Assembly: GCF_000350085.1 (NCBI RefSeq)
Contig: NZ_CAUM01000143.1
Span: 62,001-126,000 of the forward strand
Length of the DNA stretch: 64,000 nt
Direction of reading: 5' to 3'
Source of the DNA: Mesorhizobium metallidurans STM 2683
GTDB taxonomy: Bacteria; Pseudomonadota; Alphaproteobacteria; Rhizobiales; Rhizobiaceae
Shown here: piece by piece, positions 8,611 to 17,472 of the stretch
How the letters are laid out: every line of letters starts with the position of its first letter
Position numbering within the stretch: position 1 is the first letter of the stretch
The notes under the pieces: generated by a model
Told to the model about the DNA's origin: nothing
Seen by the model: only the letters and a program-made list of their open reading frames with translations
Databases searched by the model: none
Position numbers and translations under genes: made by a program

Positions 8611-8653
8611 TGACGGGATTTGGTGTGACGGGATTTGGTGTGACGGGATTTGA
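8611..8653. repeat. Three tandem 15-bp repeats before a start codon
   Basis: TGACGGGATTTGGTG occurs at 8611-8625 and 8626-8640, and a third copy at 8641-8653 is identical up to TGACGGGATTTG. The array ends exactly at the ATG of the next gene (8654). It could be an operator array for a regulator, or slippage-prone DNA. It also replaces the expected ribosome binding site, leaving only weak purine tracts. Confidence 0.85.
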
Positions 8654-9874
8654 ATGGACTCGCTGATCACGGCCGCGGCATTGGCGCTGGCGGCGGGTGA
8701 TCCGCTCGGCGCGCTCGACCGCATCGCCTTGCGCGAGGACGCGCCGGCACTCGCCTTGCGCGGCATCGCCATGGCGCAGCTCGGCGACCTCGATCGCGCC
8801 AAGGTGCTGTTGCGGCGGGCTGTGCGCGCTTTCGGCCCGAAAGAGGCGGTGGCGCGCGCCAGATGCATCGTCGCCGAGGCCGAGATCGCGCTGGTCTCGC
8901 GTGACCTCGGCTGGCCGGCCAAGGCGCTTGACGCGGCGCGGACGACGCTGGAAAAGCATGGCGACCGGCTGAACGCCGCGCATGCCGGACACCTCGAAGT
9001 GCGGCGCCTGCTGCTGATCGGCCGGCTCGACCAGGCCGAGCTTGTGCTGGCCGGACTCGACCCCGGCCCACTTCCGCCGGCCTCAAGAGCCGCGCACGAA
9101 CTGGCTGTCGCCGGCATCGCCATGCGGCGCCTCAAGACGAGAAAAGCGCGCTCAGCGTTGGAGTGGGCACGCCATGCCGCGCGCCAGGCCCGCATCCCGG
9201 GCCTTATGGCGGAGGTCGACAGCGCATTCCTGGCGCTGGACACGCCGGCGGCGCGGCTGATCGCGCATGGTGAGGAGCGCCCGCTGCTGCTTGAGGAAGT
9301 CGAGGCATTGCAGGCCTCGCCGGCGCTGGTCGTCGATACCTTCCGCTATGTCGCGCGCCAGCGGGAAACCACCGTCTCGCTGGCAACACGCCCGGTGCTT
9401 TTCGCGCTGGCGCGCGCTCTGGCCGAAGCGTGGCCTGGAGATGTGTCGAGGGCGACGCTCATCGCGCGGGCCTTCGGCGGCAGGCACGCCGACGAATCGC
9501 ACCGCGCGCGGCTGCGGGTCGAGATCGGCCGGCTGCGCGCCGAACTGCGGACGCTCGCCGACATCGGTGCGACGAACCGGGGCTTTGCGCTGGCGCCGCG
9601 CCAGGCCGGCGAGGTGGTGGTGCTGGCGCGGCCGATCGAAGAGCGGCACGCGGCGGTGCTTGCCTTCCTTGCCGATGGTGAATCCTGGGCGAGCTCGGCG
9701 CTGGCGCTGGCGCTTGGCGCTGGACAGCGCAGCGTGCAGCGGGCGCTGGAGCAGCTTGCGGAGTCTGGCAAGGTGCAGTCGTTCGGGCATGGGCGCGCGC
9801 GCCGCTGGATGACGCCGCCGGTGGCCGGATTCACGACCACCTTGTTACTCCCGGCGCCGCTGCCGAACGGTTAA
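8654..9874 (+). CDS. Helix-turn-helix protein with helical repeat N-terminus
   Basis: 406 residues. Residues 1-190 are Ala/Leu-rich helical hairpins that look TPR-like (ALRGIAMAQLGDLDRAKVLL). Residues 215-330 contain a winged-helix-like region (ARAFGGRHADESHRARLRVE, LRTLADIGATNRGFALAP). The last 70 residues contain a second HTH (SSALALALGAGQRSVQRALE, then QSFGHGRARRW). It is probably a DNA-binding regulator. The gene downstream is 31 bases away and encodes a beta-propeller, which suggests a two-gene unit. No ribosome binding site stands out. Confidence 0.78.
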   Translation: MDSLITAAALALAAGDPLGALDRIALREDAPALALRGIAMAQLGDLDRAKVLLRRAVRAFGPKEAVARARCIVAEAEIALVSRDLGWPAKALDAARTTLEKHGDRLNAAHAGHLEVRRLLLIGRLDQAELVLAGLDPGPLPPASRAAHELAVAGIAMRRLKTRKARSALEWARHAARQARIPGLMAEVDSAFLALDTPAARLIAHGEERPLLLEEVEALQASPALVVDTFRYVARQRETTVSLATRPVLFALARALAEAWPGDVSRATLIARAFGGRHADESHRARLRVEIGRLRAELRTLADIGATNRGFALAPRQAGEVVVLARPIEERHAAVLAFLADGESWASSALALALGAGQRSVQRALEQLAESGKVQSFGHGRARRWMTPPVAGFTTTLLLPAPLPNG

Positions 9875-9905
9875 GAAGGCAGGACATCATGGTGAGGATA
9901 GCGAC

Positions 9906-10538
9906 ATGAAACAGTCAGCGGCCGAGATCCTGCGCGAATACGGGCCCTTTCCGGGGGTGGAGAGAGTACATGGGGTGAGCTTTGACGGGAACAAAGTCTG
10001 GTTTGCCTCGGGCGACAAGCTGACCGCCTTCGACCCGGCGAGCGGTGAGACGTTGCGCTCGATCGATGTCGCGGCGCATGCCGGCACCGCCTATGACGGC
10101 CGCCACCTGTTCCAGCTCGCCAAGGACCGGATACAGAAGATCGATCCCGACACCGGCCAGGTGCTGGCCACCATCCCGGCGCCTGGCGGCGGCGGCGATT
10201 CCGGGCTCACCTGGGCCGAAGGCACGCTCTGGGTCGGGCAGAACCGCGACCGCAAGATCCACCAGATCGACCCCGAGACAGGGGAGATTCTTCGCACCAT
10301 CCAGTCCAACCGCTTCGTCACCGGAGTGACATGGGTCGATGGCGAACTGTGGCACGGCACCTGGGAGGGCGACCAGAGCGATGTGCGGCGGGTCGACCCG
10401 CGGACCGGCGAAGTTCTGCAGCGGCTGGACATGCCGGCCGGCACCGGCGTGTCGGGGCTCGAATCCGATGGCGGCGATTGTTTCTTCTGCGGCAGCGGAC
10501 CCGGCGGCATGGTGAGAGCGGTGCGTCGGCCAAGGTGA
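9906..10538 (+). CDS. Beta-propeller (Vgb/glutamine-cyclotransferase-like) protein
   Basis: 210 residues with no signal peptide. About four to five blade repeats are visible, each with a motif like DPxTGEVL followed by Gly-Leu-Trp/Thr-Trp strands (IDPDTGQVLATI, IDPETGEILRTIQ, VDPRTGEVLQRLD). This is the pattern of virginiamycin B lyase-like and PQQ-like propellers, but catalytic residues are not identifiable. The ATG at 9906 has GAGGAT at a good spacing. It probably works with the HTH protein just upstream, possibly as a sensor. Confidence 0.75.
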   Translation: MKQSAAEILREYGPFPGVERVHGVSFDGNKVWFASGDKLTAFDPASGETLRSIDVAAHAGTAYDGRHLFQLAKDRIQKIDPDTGQVLATIPAPGGGGDSGLTWAEGTLWVGQNRDRKIHQIDPETGEILRTIQSNRFVTGVTWVDGELWHGTWEGDQSDVRRVDPRTGEVLQRLDMPAGTGVSGLESDGGDCFFCGSGPGGMVRAVRRPR

Positions 10539-10581
10539 GCCGCGGCGGCTCGCGCCTATTGTGTGAGCTTGCCCGTTCGCC

Positions 10582-10890
10582 TCAAATTCCCGACCCGTCG
10601 AGCAGCGGCACGTCCTCGCCGTCCCACGGCGCCGGCATCGAGGAGGCTCGGCCCGGATTGGCTCTGGGCAGCGGCATCCAGCATTTCAGCTCCGGCTCGG
10701 CATATTCGACCACGCGTCCGGGCGAGGAGTCGGAGGCGCGCCAGCCCTCGGCGCCGAATTGATCGGCCCGCGACCAGTAGGCCAGATCGACCTCCGCCGG
10801 CCCCTGTTCGGACGGCCTGACCGTGACCAGGATCCGGCTGCCATCCCTTGGCGCACTCGTCATGTGGCGCCAGCGATCGGGCTCGTCCAT
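10582..10890 (-). CDS. Small conserved-looking cytoplasmic protein
   Basis: 102 residues starting at the ATG at 10890, with AGGAGA 6-7 bases upstream. The sequence has the pattern MTSAPRDGSRILVTV...AYWSRADQFGAEGW...WMPLP, which resembles small DUF551-like proteins seen in phage and proteobacterial genomes; the function is unknown. It converges with the propeller gene. Confidence 0.68.
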   Translation of the reverse strand: MDEPDRWRHMTSAPRDGSRILVTVRPSEQGPAEVDLAYWSRADQFGAEGWRASDSSPGRVVEYAEPELKCWMPLPRANPGRASSMPAPWDGEDVPLLDGSGI

Positions 10891-11022
10891 TGCATTTCTC
10901 CTGCATCCTGCGCGTCGACCAGGATGGATAGTCGCTTTGCGTCCCGGAGCGGTCAACCCGAACTTTGCACTCAAGCGCGATATCGTGCCGGCCAAGGTGC
11001 CAGACGCGACGGGGTCTCGCGG

Positions 11023-11832
11023 TCAGCGGGCAATCTTGGCCCCGACCGCCCAGGCTCTTGCTTTCATGGGAATGGACCCGTCCTCGCCGCGCGGCAGGCT
11101 GTCGCGGAGCCTCTCCATCAATCGCTGGCGCGCTTCCGGTGCGAGACTCATGCAATAGCCGGGCGCCGGCCCCGCGCCCAGGGTGAAAGGGTGCCAATAG
11201 TCCTCGAAATCCCTGAACACGGCCGGCATCTCGATCTTGGTGCAGTCGACGGCAACGAAGCCGGCCTTGCCTGCGAGATCGGTCAACCCGTCGGGCGTGC
11301 AGAATGGAAAGCGCCTGTCCTCGGCAAGGTCGGCGGCAGCGGGGTCAAGCGCCTTCGCCGCTGTCCAGAAGGCGCGCATGAATTCCACGCCGCCGCCAGG
11401 ATAGTCCCATACATAAAATCCAACCGTCGCTCCGTTGCGGGCGACCCGCCGCATTTCGGCGAGTGCCTTTTCCTTGTCCGGGATGAAGTTGAGGACGAGC
11501 GCCGACACGACCATGTCCTTGCTGCCGGATTCGACGGACAGGGCCTGCGCATCGCCTGCGACAAACGCAACGCGTTCATCCGCCACGTTGGCACGCGCCT
11601 TGGCGAGAAAGCCCTCCGACGGGTCCAGCGACACCAGACTCCTGGGGTTGCAACGCGCCAGGATGGTTGCCGAAAGCGCTCCGGTCCCGCAACCCACCTC
11701 CAGCCAGTCCAGACCCTCCGCCGGATCGAGCCAATCCAGGAACAATGGAGCGATCTGACGGCTCCATCGCCCCATGTAGAGGTCGTAGCTATCCCCGGCC
11801 CGCCAGGCGTCGTGACGCGCTGCCTCAGCCAT
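11023..11832 (-). CDS. Class I SAM-dependent methyltransferase
   Basis: 269 residues. Motif I is LDWLEVGCGTGALSATI at about residue 43, motif II has the acidic residue in LVSLDPSEGFL, and motif III is VAGDAQALSVESGSKDMVVS. The layout matches Methyltransf_11/25 enzymes of the UbiE-like type; the acceptor is unknown. AAGGAG lies 6 bases before the ATG at 11832, so I preferred it over the ATG at 11838, which directly abuts the ribosome binding site. Confidence 0.9.
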   Translation of the reverse strand: MAEAARHDAWRAGDSYDLYMGRWSRQIAPLFLDWLDPAEGLDWLEVGCGTGALSATILARCNPRSLVSLDPSEGFLAKARANVADERVAFVAGDAQALSVESGSKDMVVSALVLNFIPDKEKALAEMRRVARNGATVGFYVWDYPGGGVEFMRAFWTAAKALDPAAADLAEDRRFPFCTPDGLTDLAGKAGFVAVDCTKIEMPAVFRDFEDYWHPFTLGAGPAPGYCMSLAPEARQRLMERLRDSLPRGEDGSIPMKARAWAVGAKIAR

Positions 11833-12046
11833 CGCCATCTCCTTCCGAGATAAATTTCAGACCATTGGCCGGAGCAAGAATACGCCCGCCTCTCTCGCAG
11901 GAACAGAGGTCCAGGAACGTGTAACCCGGGTCGTGCTCGGATGCCTCGACTGGTTCTCCGCCCACGAGCGGTCAATCCGAACTTTGCGCAAGACAGTTGT
12001 ATCGTTCGCGGTTAATCTTCTCAGGCTGCAGTCCGGGCGGTGTTCG

Positions 12047-12949
12047 ATGAAGAGTGAAGATCTGCTGGCCAACACCACCCGTCTCGGCCCGGTTCATCTG
12101 CGTGTCATCGATATTCCAGCTGCGTTGCCGCTCTGGCGTGACGTGATCGGTCTCGCCGTACTCGCCAATGATGGCGGGACGGCCGATCTCGGCGTCGACG
12201 GCAAGTCTCTGATTGTGCTGCACGCCGGAGCGACGACTGCCCTGCCGCCAAAGTCGCGCGATCTCTTTCATGTCGCCGTCCACGTGACGACGCGCAAGGA
12301 ATTGGCCCGTGTCGCCGCGCGGCTTGGGGCGGCCCGCGTCAAGCACGGCGCCCAGGACCACTTGGTATCCGAATCCCTATACGCCTCCGATCTTTCCGGC
12401 AACGGCATCGAGATCTGTTTCGATACGCCTGACCGCTTCGCATCCAGCACGGTGACGGCGGACGGTAGCGTCTCGCTTCTTGCCAGGGACGGCTCCGCGC
12501 ATTCGGGCCTTGAGCCGCTGGACCTCGACCGGCTGCTGCTCGAGCTCGACACTGCGGATGGTATCGAAGCCCCGCTGGCGGCGGATGCCTTCATCGGCCA
12601 TATCCATATGCGCGCACGCTCACCCGAAACGCTGATGGCGTTCTATCTGGGCGTGCTTGGTTTCAAGCCGCACATTCAGTCCACATCGTTCGGGCTGTTT
12701 GACTGCGGGACCGACGAACGCCGGCACATGGTCGCATTCAACATCTGGGCCGGCGCCGAACTGACGGAACCTCCGCCCGGCTCGGCGGGCCTCGAGCATT
12801 TCACGGCGGTGCTTCCTTCCCAGGAGGATATGGCAGCCGTCGCGCAGCGGCTGCGCCATGCCAACGTACCCGCAAGGCAGACGGAACGGACGCTGGACGT
12901 CTCCGATCCGGAAGGAAATCGCCTGCGGATGATGGCCGCAGGCGATTGA
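12047..12949 (+). CDS. Two-domain VOC family protein (catechol-2,3-dioxygenase-like)
   Basis: 300 residues with two vicinal-oxygen-chelate modules, about 10-130 and 175-298. The N-terminal one starts LGPVHLRVIDIPAALPLW and the C-terminal one IGHIHMRARSPETLMAFYLG. Possible metal ligands are the His in PVHLRV, the His in GHIHMR, the His in GLEHFTAVL and the Glu in DPEGNRLRM. This arrangement resembles CatE-type extradiol dioxygenases and their glyoxalase-fold relatives. The substrate is unknown. The ribosome binding site is weak, so the start is moderately secure. Confidence 0.88.
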   Translation: MKSEDLLANTTRLGPVHLRVIDIPAALPLWRDVIGLAVLANDGGTADLGVDGKSLIVLHAGATTALPPKSRDLFHVAVHVTTRKELARVAARLGAARVKHGAQDHLVSESLYASDLSGNGIEICFDTPDRFASSTVTADGSVSLLARDGSAHSGLEPLDLDRLLLELDTADGIEAPLAADAFIGHIHMRARSPETLMAFYLGVLGFKPHIQSTSFGLFDCGTDERRHMVAFNIWAGAELTEPPPGSAGLEHFTAVLPSQEDMAAVAQRLRHANVPARQTERTLDVSDPEGNRLRMMAAGD

Positions 12950-13000
12950 TTGGTGGCTCATCGGTCCGCTAAGCGGCTTCCGGCAACCCGAGCTCGCCGA

Positions 13001-13189
13001 CTATCGCTGCCTTGCAGTTCTGGGAAATTCCACCACATCTCCGGGCGGACGCTTGTACTGGGCTGCGACAATTGCATCGATCAGCAGATCCAGAGCCGCA
13101 CAAACCTCGCTGCTTGTCTCGTCGCCGCCGCGCAGGTAATGACAGGCTCGTTCAAGGTGGAGGTGTGCGGCGGCAAAGTCGCTTTTCAT
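13001..13189 (-). CDS. Small hypothetical protein
   Basis: 62 residues, helical, starting MKSDFAAAHLHLERACHYLRG. The ATG at 13189 has a strong ribosome binding site (AAAGGAG). I recognise no family. It converges with the VOC gene 52 bases away. Confidence 0.65.
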   Translation of the reverse strand: MKSDFAAAHLHLERACHYLRGGDETSSEVCAALDLLIDAIVAAQYKRPPGDVVEFPRTARQR

Positions 13190-13510
13190 TAGCTTCTCCT
13201 TTTTGCCCGCCGTCCGCGAAGGATGGCCGACCCGCTTTACCCGAAAGCAAATATCCACAGCCGGATTTGATTCAAATTGCCCGGTTAACCCGATCTTCAC
13301 CAAGTCGCGGCGACCATCATTGTCGCGGCCATGTGTAGAGTTCCGCCTCAGGCAACAGACCCGCCCCGGAAAAGCGGGGCGGGTTTTGCGCGGACGGCGC
13401 TTCGGGGCGTCATCCGCCATGCTCGACGATGGCCAATGGCGATGATGCGCGATCCGAAATACTCACGCGCCAGCACCGCATGGAGCGACATAAAGCCGCT
13501 GGCGAGATCC
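13190..13510. other. Intergenic region with an orphan terminator
   Basis: 321 bases between two minus-strand genes. It holds a strong plus-strand terminator (13359-13387) with no annotated plus-strand gene ahead of it for 400 bases, which hints at a small RNA. No protein-coding gene is convincing here. Confidence 0.5.
13359..13387 (+). terminator. Rho-independent terminator, no gene upstream
   Basis: CCCGCCCCG (13360-13368) pairs perfectly with CGGGGCGGG (13375-13383) across a GAAAAG loop, flanked by A...T, and is followed by TTTT at 13384-13387. The T-run is only on the plus-strand 3' side, so it stops plus-strand transcription. Confidence 0.75.
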
Positions 13511-15322
13511 TTATCGGTCGACCGGCTCGTGCAGGTAAAGCTCGTCCATGCTCAGCGTCGCCAGCGCGGCGAAAGGCGCCTGCTTTTTCACGCGCCCGTG
13601 GCTGAGGATCACCACGTCGTCGCAGAACGAGATCGTGCTGTGATGATGACTGATGACTATGGTCGTGCGGCGGCCGGCCCTCGACTTCAGCGTCTCGACG
13701 ATCGCCGCTTCCGACAATCCGTCCACCGCGTTGGTGGCCTCGTCCAGAATGAGGATATCGGGATCGCGCACCAGTGCTCTCGCCAGTGCGATCCGCTGCC
13801 TCTGTCCCGCTGAAAGGTTGACGCCCCTGTAGCCAACCACCGTCATGTAGCCTTGCGGCAGACGTTCGATGAACTCATGCGCTTCGGCCAGCCTTGCGGC
13901 GCGCTCGGCATCGGCGGCCGAGGCCGTCTCCTGCCCATAGATTATGTTTTCAAAAATGCTGCCATCCACCAGTTCCAGCTCCTGGCTGGCCAATGCAATG
14001 TGCTTCCTCCATTGGCTGGGATCGATCTGGTTCAGCGGCGATCCGTCCACGAGAATTCTGCCGGCGTCCGGCTCGACGAAGCGGCACAGGAGATTGACGA
14101 TCGTCGTCTTGCCGGCGCCCGAGCGACCGATCAGCGCCGTCGAGCGGCCGCTGCGAATGTCGAACGTCGCCGCATGCAGCACCGCCGCGCGCTGGTCCGC
14201 GCCAGAATGGGTGTCGGAATAGGTGCCAGAATAGGTAAACGTCACGTCGTCGAAGCTGATCCCCTGATGCAGGCAGTGGAACGGTCCGCTCCCTTGCGGA
14301 GGCTCGGGCTTATCGGACGGATCCAGCATCCATTGAACCTCTTCAAGCGATCCGCTCAGGCCTTGCAGCTGGCTCCAGGCCATTTGCAGGGCCCGCATAT
14401 AGGGCTGCAGCCTGTAGAGCAGTATGACGAACGCGACGATCAGCGGGAAGTTCATATCCGCGAACCAGGCGCTGATCACCACCGCCAGAAAGAGCATCGC
14501 GTGCAGAACCTCGGTTAGCGGCGGCAACGCCCCCTGGCGGGTAAGCAGGACAAAACCAGCCCGGCGAACCGAGTCGGATGCCTGGTCGAATACCGCTTTC
14601 TCGCGCTCCTCCTGTCCGAAAATGCGGATCAGCCGTCCGGCATGCACGAGATGGAGCATCTGCGAGGCGAGGGCGCTGTTGCGGGAGGCGACGCTGCGGC
14701 TAGGCGCTTTCAAATTGGCCGACAGCATGGCGTGCGCGATCTGCACCAGCGCCAGCCCCAAGGTGACCAGCAATGTCATCTGCCACGAAAGCAGCAGCAG
14801 AAAAGCCAGCAGGATGATTGCCGCCGATGCGTTGACGATTGCCGCCAGCATGATCTGGATCGCATCCGATGCCCGCCAGGATTCGTTGGAGATGATGTTG
14901 AGCAGCCGGCCAGGACTTTGCTGCAGGAAGAATGGGTAACCCACCTTCAGGAGTTGCTCCGAAAGCGCACTGCGGATCGAATGACTTGCTTTGCCATGGA
15001 TGAAGGTCGTCAGCAGCGTGTTGGCGAAGGCGAGAATGTTCTTCAGGACGATCGAGCCGAGGATGGCGAGCGAAATGACGATCAGCCGGTCGCGCTCGCT
15101 CAAGTCAGATCCGACGTGCTGGAAGACGGCGGAGAAGCCGGCCATTCCGGCTTGATCCTGCTGTCCCATGATGATGCCCAGCAAAGGGATGATCAAGCCT
15201 ATGCCGAACCCTTCGAGGGCCGCGCTGGCAAGACCAAGCACCACCACGGCGGGAAGGAGGCGCAACTGCCTCTTTCCAAGCGCGCGGCGCAGCATCGGCA
15301 GGCTTGGCGGCATCAGTCGCAT
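13511..15322 (-). CDS. ABC exporter, fused membrane and ATPase domains
   Basis: 603 residues, an ABC half-exporter of the MsbA/PglK type. The membrane domain spans about residues 1-310 with six helices. The nucleotide-binding domain has Walker A ALIGRSGAGKTT near residue 400, the signature NLSAGQRQRIALARAL, Walker B DILILDEATNAVD and the H-loop ISHHHST. It is the last gene of a four-gene operon with an acyltransferase and two glycosyltransferases, so it probably flips or exports a lipid-linked or surface glycan. The gene starts 9 bases after the preceding stop. Confidence 0.93.
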   Translation of the reverse strand: MRLMPPSLPMLRRALGKRQLRLLPAVVVLGLASAALEGFGIGLIIPLLGIIMGQQDQAGMAGFSAVFQHVGSDLSERDRLIVISLAILGSIVLKNILAFANTLLTTFIHGKASHSIRSALSEQLLKVGYPFFLQQSPGRLLNIISNESWRASDAIQIMLAAIVNASAAIILLAFLLLLSWQMTLLVTLGLALVQIAHAMLSANLKAPSRSVASRNSALASQMLHLVHAGRLIRIFGQEEREKAVFDQASDSVRRAGFVLLTRQGALPPLTEVLHAMLFLAVVISAWFADMNFPLIVAFVILLYRLQPYMRALQMAWSQLQGLSGSLEEVQWMLDPSDKPEPPQGSGPFHCLHQGISFDDVTFTYSGTYSDTHSGADQRAAVLHAATFDIRSGRSTALIGRSGAGKTTIVNLLCRFVEPDAGRILVDGSPLNQIDPSQWRKHIALASQELELVDGSIFENIIYGQETASAADAERAARLAEAHEFIERLPQGYMTVVGYRGVNLSAGQRQRIALARALVRDPDILILDEATNAVDGLSEAAIVETLKSRAGRRTTIVISHHHSTISFCDDVVILSHGRVKKQAPFAALATLSMDELYLHEPVDR

Positions 15323-15331
15323 TGTGGCATA

Positions 15332-16366
15332 TCACCTTGCCTCGGCATTTGCTTGCTGACCCAGCCGCACTTGCGGCGCCTCCGGCCGCCTCGCCGCCCA
15401 AAGAATGGCGAATTTGGCCGCGCCGAGCACATTCATGACGACAATCGGCCAGTGCGACAGCCTGAGTTCGCGGTCGAACCGGGGACCATTCGCCAATTCC
15501 CGGAACGCGCCCCTTGCGGCCCAGTAGAAATGGCGAAGCAGCCAGGGCGCGCGGCGAACATGTTTCAGGCAAAGCCCGCCATTGCCCAGGCTGTAGTCCC
15601 GGTGGAGCTTTTCGATGGCCTTGCGGTCACGCCGGCCATGATGATGGAACACCGTCATGTCGGGCACATATTCGACCGGGATGCCAAGCAGGACTGCGCG
15701 CACAAGATAATCCGTATCCTCCGCTGAGCGCAGCGGGCCGCCCGCGCCGAACCGCTCGTCGAAATGCCCGATGCGGGCCGCGACATCGCGGTGCATCGTC
15801 ATGTTGCAGCCCAGCACAAAGCCACCGGGGGGAACATCGGGGGTAAGCCGCTGGCGGACCCGCGCCCGCTTGATGGTGAACGGCAAATCCCTGGCATCGC
15901 CGAGCTCGACGCGGCCTCCCCGGATGACCCTTTCTCCAGCCGCGTAGTGTCGCTGCAAATCGCTGAGATAGTCGCTGTCGATTTCGCAATCGTCGTCGAC
16001 GAACACCAGCACACGGCCGCGCGCACGCTCCAACCCGGCGTTGCGGGCAGCCGCCAATCCGCGGCGTGGCTCGCAAACGGTCGTGAACGGGACGTCGGAC
16101 ATGTCGGCGATGCTGGCCAGCCACTCCGCCGTACGGTCGGTCGAGCCATTGTCGACAACCACGAGTTCGGCCGCGAAGGCGGCATGACGGCGGCACGCGG
16201 CCTGGATCGACTTGATACAAGGTTCGAGCACGGTAACGCGGTTGCGTGTACAGACAATGAAGCTGACCGCTGGCGCCGGTCCATTCTGCGACCGGGGATC
16301 TGCCAGGACGGGCGCAAGCATCGTCGAGCGGTTGCGTTGGGGAAGGTGGTCGGGTTTGGCAGCCAT
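15332..16366 (-). CDS. Family 2 glycosyltransferase
   Basis: 344 residues. The GT-A nucleotide-sugar domain is clear: VSFIVCTRNR at residue 30, ELVVVDNGSTD, and the DxD-type motif VFVDDDCEID. A C-terminal acceptor region has EDTDYLVRA and FHHHGRR. Long hydrophobic segments near the end (WPIVVMNVLGAAKFAILWA) may anchor it to the membrane. The ATG at 16366 lies just after the stop of the previous gene (16368); longer in-frame starts overlap that gene heavily. It probably adds a sugar to the glycan exported by the downstream ABC protein. Confidence 0.92.
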   Translation of the reverse strand: MAAKPDHLPQRNRSTMLAPVLADPRSQNGPAPAVSFIVCTRNRVTVLEPCIKSIQAACRRHAAFAAELVVVDNGSTDRTAEWLASIADMSDVPFTTVCEPRRGLAAARNAGLERARGRVLVFVDDDCEIDSDYLSDLQRHYAAGERVIRGGRVELGDARDLPFTIKRARVRQRLTPDVPPGGFVLGCNMTMHRDVAARIGHFDERFGAGGPLRSAEDTDYLVRAVLLGIPVEYVPDMTVFHHHGRRDRKAIEKLHRDYSLGNGGLCLKHVRRAPWLLRHFYWAARGAFRELANGPRFDRELRLSHWPIVVMNVLGAAKFAILWAARRPEAPQVRLGQQANAEAR

Positions 16367-16367
16367 C

Positions 16368-17471
16368 CTAGGTCGGCCGACCGGAAGACAGAACCGTCGC
16401 GGCCGGCACGGACCGCAGATATCGCGACCAGGCATCCACCTGCCTGGTGGCCGACATCGAGACAAGGCCGAGCCACGGCGCATGGGCGCCGGCACGCAAC
16501 ACATATCGCTCGCGGCGCCGAATGAGGTCCCATTTTGCAGTCCGCGTCAAAAATTCATGCGTCAACAGCGGTTGCCTTTCCCCTGATATGAGTTGGTAAA
16601 GGAAGTAGAACAGGTTCAACGTGCCGGCCTCGAAGCTTGGCCGCGTTTCCGCCGGCAGTCGCGAAATCCTCTCTTCCAGCGCCAGAAGCCACCCGGCGGC
16701 CCGGCGCACCGTCTCCGTCGAGACGGCATCGCCGATGTCGCGCAACTCTCGCGTCCTTTGCGCGAGACCTTCCCGCTCGAGATTCTCGGCCACGATCTTC
16801 AAATGCGTCCTTCGCATTTCCTGCTTGTGCCGATTGGTCACGCTGTCGCCGTGGATGCGATAGGCGATCAGGTTTTCGGGGATCATGGTCGCCGGGTACC
16901 GGTCGGCAAGCCGCCTGAAGAGATCGAAATCTTCAGCATGCTTGTAGTTTTCATCATAATATAGAATATCGTCATTTATGATATTTCTGTTGTATACCAC
17001 CGTCGGGTGCATGAATATCGTAAAGAACATCGACAATATGCGCAGCAGATTGCCCTCGAATACCGGGTCGGGCAGGCCTTTGACGATTCGGTTGCCGAGC
17101 AGGAAATCGACACCCGCGCCGCACAGAGCGAGGTCGGGCTGCTGCTTGAAGACGTCCACCTGGCGCGACAGGCGGCAGGGATAGGCGACATCGTCGGCGT
17201 CCATCCGGGCAACCAGTTCGCCCCGCGCCGCCGCCAACCCTTCATTCAGGGTTGCGATGAGGCCGCGGTTTTCTCGTGAGATGATGGAGATGCGATCGTC
17301 AGATTTGCGGTAATTCTGCAGGATCTGCAGCGAATTGTCCGTCGAGCCGTCATCGATCGCGATGATCTCCAGGCGATCATAGTCCTGCCGCAGGATGCTG
17401 CCGAGCGCGGCGGCCAGATAAGGTCCGGCATTGTAGATGGGCAGCAGAACGGACACCAAGGGAGCAGCCAT
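16368..17471 (-). CDS. Family 2 glycosyltransferase
   Basis: 367 residues. The N-terminal GT-A fold is typical: VSVLLPIYNAGPYLAAAL, LEIIAIDDGSTDNSL, and ELVARMDADDVAYP with the DxD motif. A central HAEDFDLFRRLADRY motif follows. The C-terminal 130 residues are helical and have no known domain. The ATG at 17471 follows the upstream TGA by one base (TGACATG), so translation is coupled. The substrate sugar is unknown. Confidence 0.92.
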   Translation of the reverse strand: MAAPLVSVLLPIYNAGPYLAAALGSILRQDYDRLEIIAIDDGSTDNSLQILQNYRKSDDRISIISRENRGLIATLNEGLAAARGELVARMDADDVAYPCRLSRQVDVFKQQPDLALCGAGVDFLLGNRIVKGLPDPVFEGNLLRILSMFFTIFMHPTVVYNRNIINDDILYYDENYKHAEDFDLFRRLADRYPATMIPENLIAYRIHGDSVTNRHKQEMRRTHLKIVAENLEREGLAQRTRELRDIGDAVSTETVRRAAGWLLALEERISRLPAETRPSFEAGTLNLFYFLYQLISGERQPLLTHEFLTRTAKWDLIRRRERYVLRAGAHAPWLGLVSMSATRQVDAWSRYLRSVPAATVLSSGRPT

Positions 17472-17472
17472 G

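Noticed and set aside
8611..8653. CRISPR array
   Set aside because: The repeats are 15 bp with no spacers and there are no cas genes.
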